A program made the translations under genes and the position numbers. Shown piece by piece: positions 22,266 to 23,457 of a DNA stretch of 23,457 bases (position 1 is the stretch's first letter; every line of letters starts with the position of its first letter). The stretch lies in the NCBI RefSeq assembly GCF_004570345.1, contig NZ_SPQM01000074.1, positions 1 through 23,457 on the forward strand. Reading direction: 5' to 3'. The notes beneath the pieces are model-generated. The model was not told the origin of the DNA and ran no database searches. It worked only from the letters and a program-made list of their open reading frames with translations. Source of the stretch: Blastococcus sp. CT_GayMR20 (GTDB lineage: Bacteria > Actinomycetota > Actinomycetes > Mycobacteriales > Geodermatophilaceae).

Positions 22266-23406
22266 GGCCTTCGTCGTCGGAGCCGTGCGGTCGCCGGTCG
22301 GCCGGCGCAACGGATCGCTGTCGACCATCCACCCGGCCGACCTCGGCGCCCACGTGCTGCGCGCCCTCGTCGACCGGACGGGCGTGGACCCCGGCGAGAT
22401 CGACGACGTCCTCTGGGGCTGCGTCGGCCAGATGGGGCCGCAGGCGTCCAACATCGGCCGGACGACGGTGCTCTCCGCCGGGTTCCCGGAGAAGGTGCCC
22501 GCCGTGACCATCGACCGGCAGTGCGGGTCGTCGCAGCAGGCGCTGCACTTCGCCGCGCAGGCGGTGATGGCCGGCGTCCAGGACCTGGTCGTGGCCGGCG
22601 GGGTCGAGGTGATGAGCCAGGTCCCGATCGGCTCGCCCACGACCGTCGGCCTCGAGCACGGCATGGCGCACCCGCGCGGCGGGAAGGGGTGGGCCGAGCG
22701 GTACGGCGACCAGGAGATCTCCCAGTTCCGTGGCGCGGAGCTGATCGCCGAGCGGTGGGACCTCAGTCGAGAGGACATGGAGCGGTACGCGGTGGAGAGC
22801 CACGCCCGGGCATTGCGGGCGACCGCCGACGGGCTGTTCGACGAGGAGATCGCCCCGGTGGAGGGGGTTGCCCACGACGAGGGACCCCGCCCCGGGACGA
22901 CGCCGGAGAAGCTGGCCTCGCTCGCGGCGCTGCGGCCGGACGGCCGGCTCACCGCCGCGCTGGCCAGCCAGATCTCCGACGGCGCCGCGGCGCTGCTGGT
23001 CGCGTCCGGGGACGCCGTGCGCCGGCTCGGGCTTACCCCGATGGCCCGGGTGCACACGATGGTGGTCGTGGGCTCGGACCCGGTGTTCATGCTGACCGGG
23101 CCGATCCCCGCGACCGAGGCCCTCGTCGAGAGGTCCGGCATCAAGGTGGGCGACATCGGGGCGTTCGAGGTGAACGAGGCCTTCGCCAGCGTGCCGCTGG
23201 CCTGGCTCGCCGAGACCGGTGCCGACCCGGAGCGCACCAATCCGCAGGGCGGGGCCATCGCCCTCGGTCACCCGCTGGGCGGCACCGGGGCGCGGCTGTC
23301 GACGACGCTGCTGCACCGCATGCGCCGCGACGGGCTGCGCTACGGGTTGCAGACGATGTGCGAGGGCGGCGGGATGGCGAACGCCACGCTCTTCGAACTG
23401 GCGTGA
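22258..23406 (+). CDS. Thiolase, acetyl-CoA C-acyltransferase
   Basis: A 382-residue thiolase with full catalytic equipment: C89 in IDRQCGSSQQAL, H338 in GGAIALGHPLGGTG and C368 in MCEGGGMAN. It is a paralogue of the thiolase at 4270-5451 and differs by a shorter loop around 200-240 and CGSS for CGSG. The ATG at 22258 gives the family start MPEAFVVGAVRSP and overlaps the hydratase. It is the last gene seen in its operon. The final 51 bases of the window after its stop show no further start or terminator that I can support. Confidence 0.95.
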   Translation: MPEAFVVGAVRSPVGRRNGSLSTIHPADLGAHVLRALVDRTGVDPGEIDDVLWGCVGQMGPQASNIGRTTVLSAGFPEKVPAVTIDRQCGSSQQALHFAAQAVMAGVQDLVVAGGVEVMSQVPIGSPTTVGLEHGMAHPRGGKGWAERYGDQEISQFRGAELIAERWDLSREDMERYAVESHARALRATADGLFDEEIAPVEGVAHDEGPRPGTTPEKLASLAALRPDGRLTAALASQISDGAAALLVASGDAVRRLGLTPMARVHTMVVVGSDPVFMLTGPIPATEALVERSGIKVGDIGAFEVNEAFASVPLAWLAETGADPERTNPQGGAIALGHPLGGTGARLSTTLLHRMRRDGLRYGLQTMCEGGGMANATLFELA

Positions 23407-23457
23407 CCGAGCTTGCGAGGTCACGCGGGAACACGGCAGCCCTGATCACGGCCGCGA

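Noticed and set aside
23407..23457. Possible start of another gene or terminator at the window end
   Set aside because: Only 51 bases remain and no start with ribosome site or stable dyad is evident.

Overview
This window comes from a strongly GC-rich actinomycete. Third codon positions are almost all G or C, GTG starts are common, and the gene complement (F420-type luciferase-like oxidoreductases, paired FadE-type acyl-CoA dehydrogenases, a DUF559 protein) fits Actinomycetes. Geodermatophilaceae or a relative is a reasonable guess, but no marker gene here settles it. Coding density is very high and no gap without a gene exceeds 300 bases. No tRNA, rRNA, CRISPR array, transposase or integrase was seen.

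Almost everything belongs to one catabolic island built from short operons. (A) 1-1504, plus strand: the 3' part of a cytochrome P450 and a xylose-isomerase-like TIM-barrel gene. (B) 5451 down to 1568, minus strand: thiolase, SDR, enoyl-CoA hydratase and a luciferase-like (LLM) oxidoreductase. (C) 5577-7682, plus strand: PNPOx-like flavin protein, small ferredoxin-fold protein, SDR and NTF2/SnoaL-like protein. (D) 9287 down to 7746, minus strand: a second SnoaL-like protein, then a DUF559 endonuclease-like gene. (E) 9419-15679, plus strand: SDR, second LLM oxidoreductase, acyl-CoA ligase, aldehyde dehydrogenase and family III CoA transferase. (F) 16503 down to 15742, minus strand: a lone SDR. 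(G) 16635-23406, plus strand: two acyl-CoA dehydrogenases, amidohydrolase, AtuA-like protein plus its detached small domain, enoyl-CoA hydratase and thiolase. Many junctions in C, E and G are ATGA-type overlaps, so these genes are probably translationally coupled.

Inferred joint role: oxygenation (P450, LLM enzymes), alcohol and aldehyde oxidation (SDRs, ALDH), CoA activation (ligase, CoA transferase), then dehydrogenation, hydration, oxidation and thiolysis of the acyl-CoA. The AtuA-like pair points weakly towards terpenoid, branched or alicyclic acids. The substrate is not determined by the sequence. No transporter, regulator or biotin-dependent carboxylase gene lies in the window.

The most unusual structure is a dispersed palindromic repeat present at four places (1508-1565, 7687-7742, 8657-8715, 15687-15738). 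Each locus has two inverted copies of a unit of about 24 nt that is itself a hairpin with an asymmetric CCGCCA core. All four abut the 3' ends of genes, three of them between convergent genes. Two of them bracket the DUF559 gene, the only gene in the island with no plausible metabolic role.
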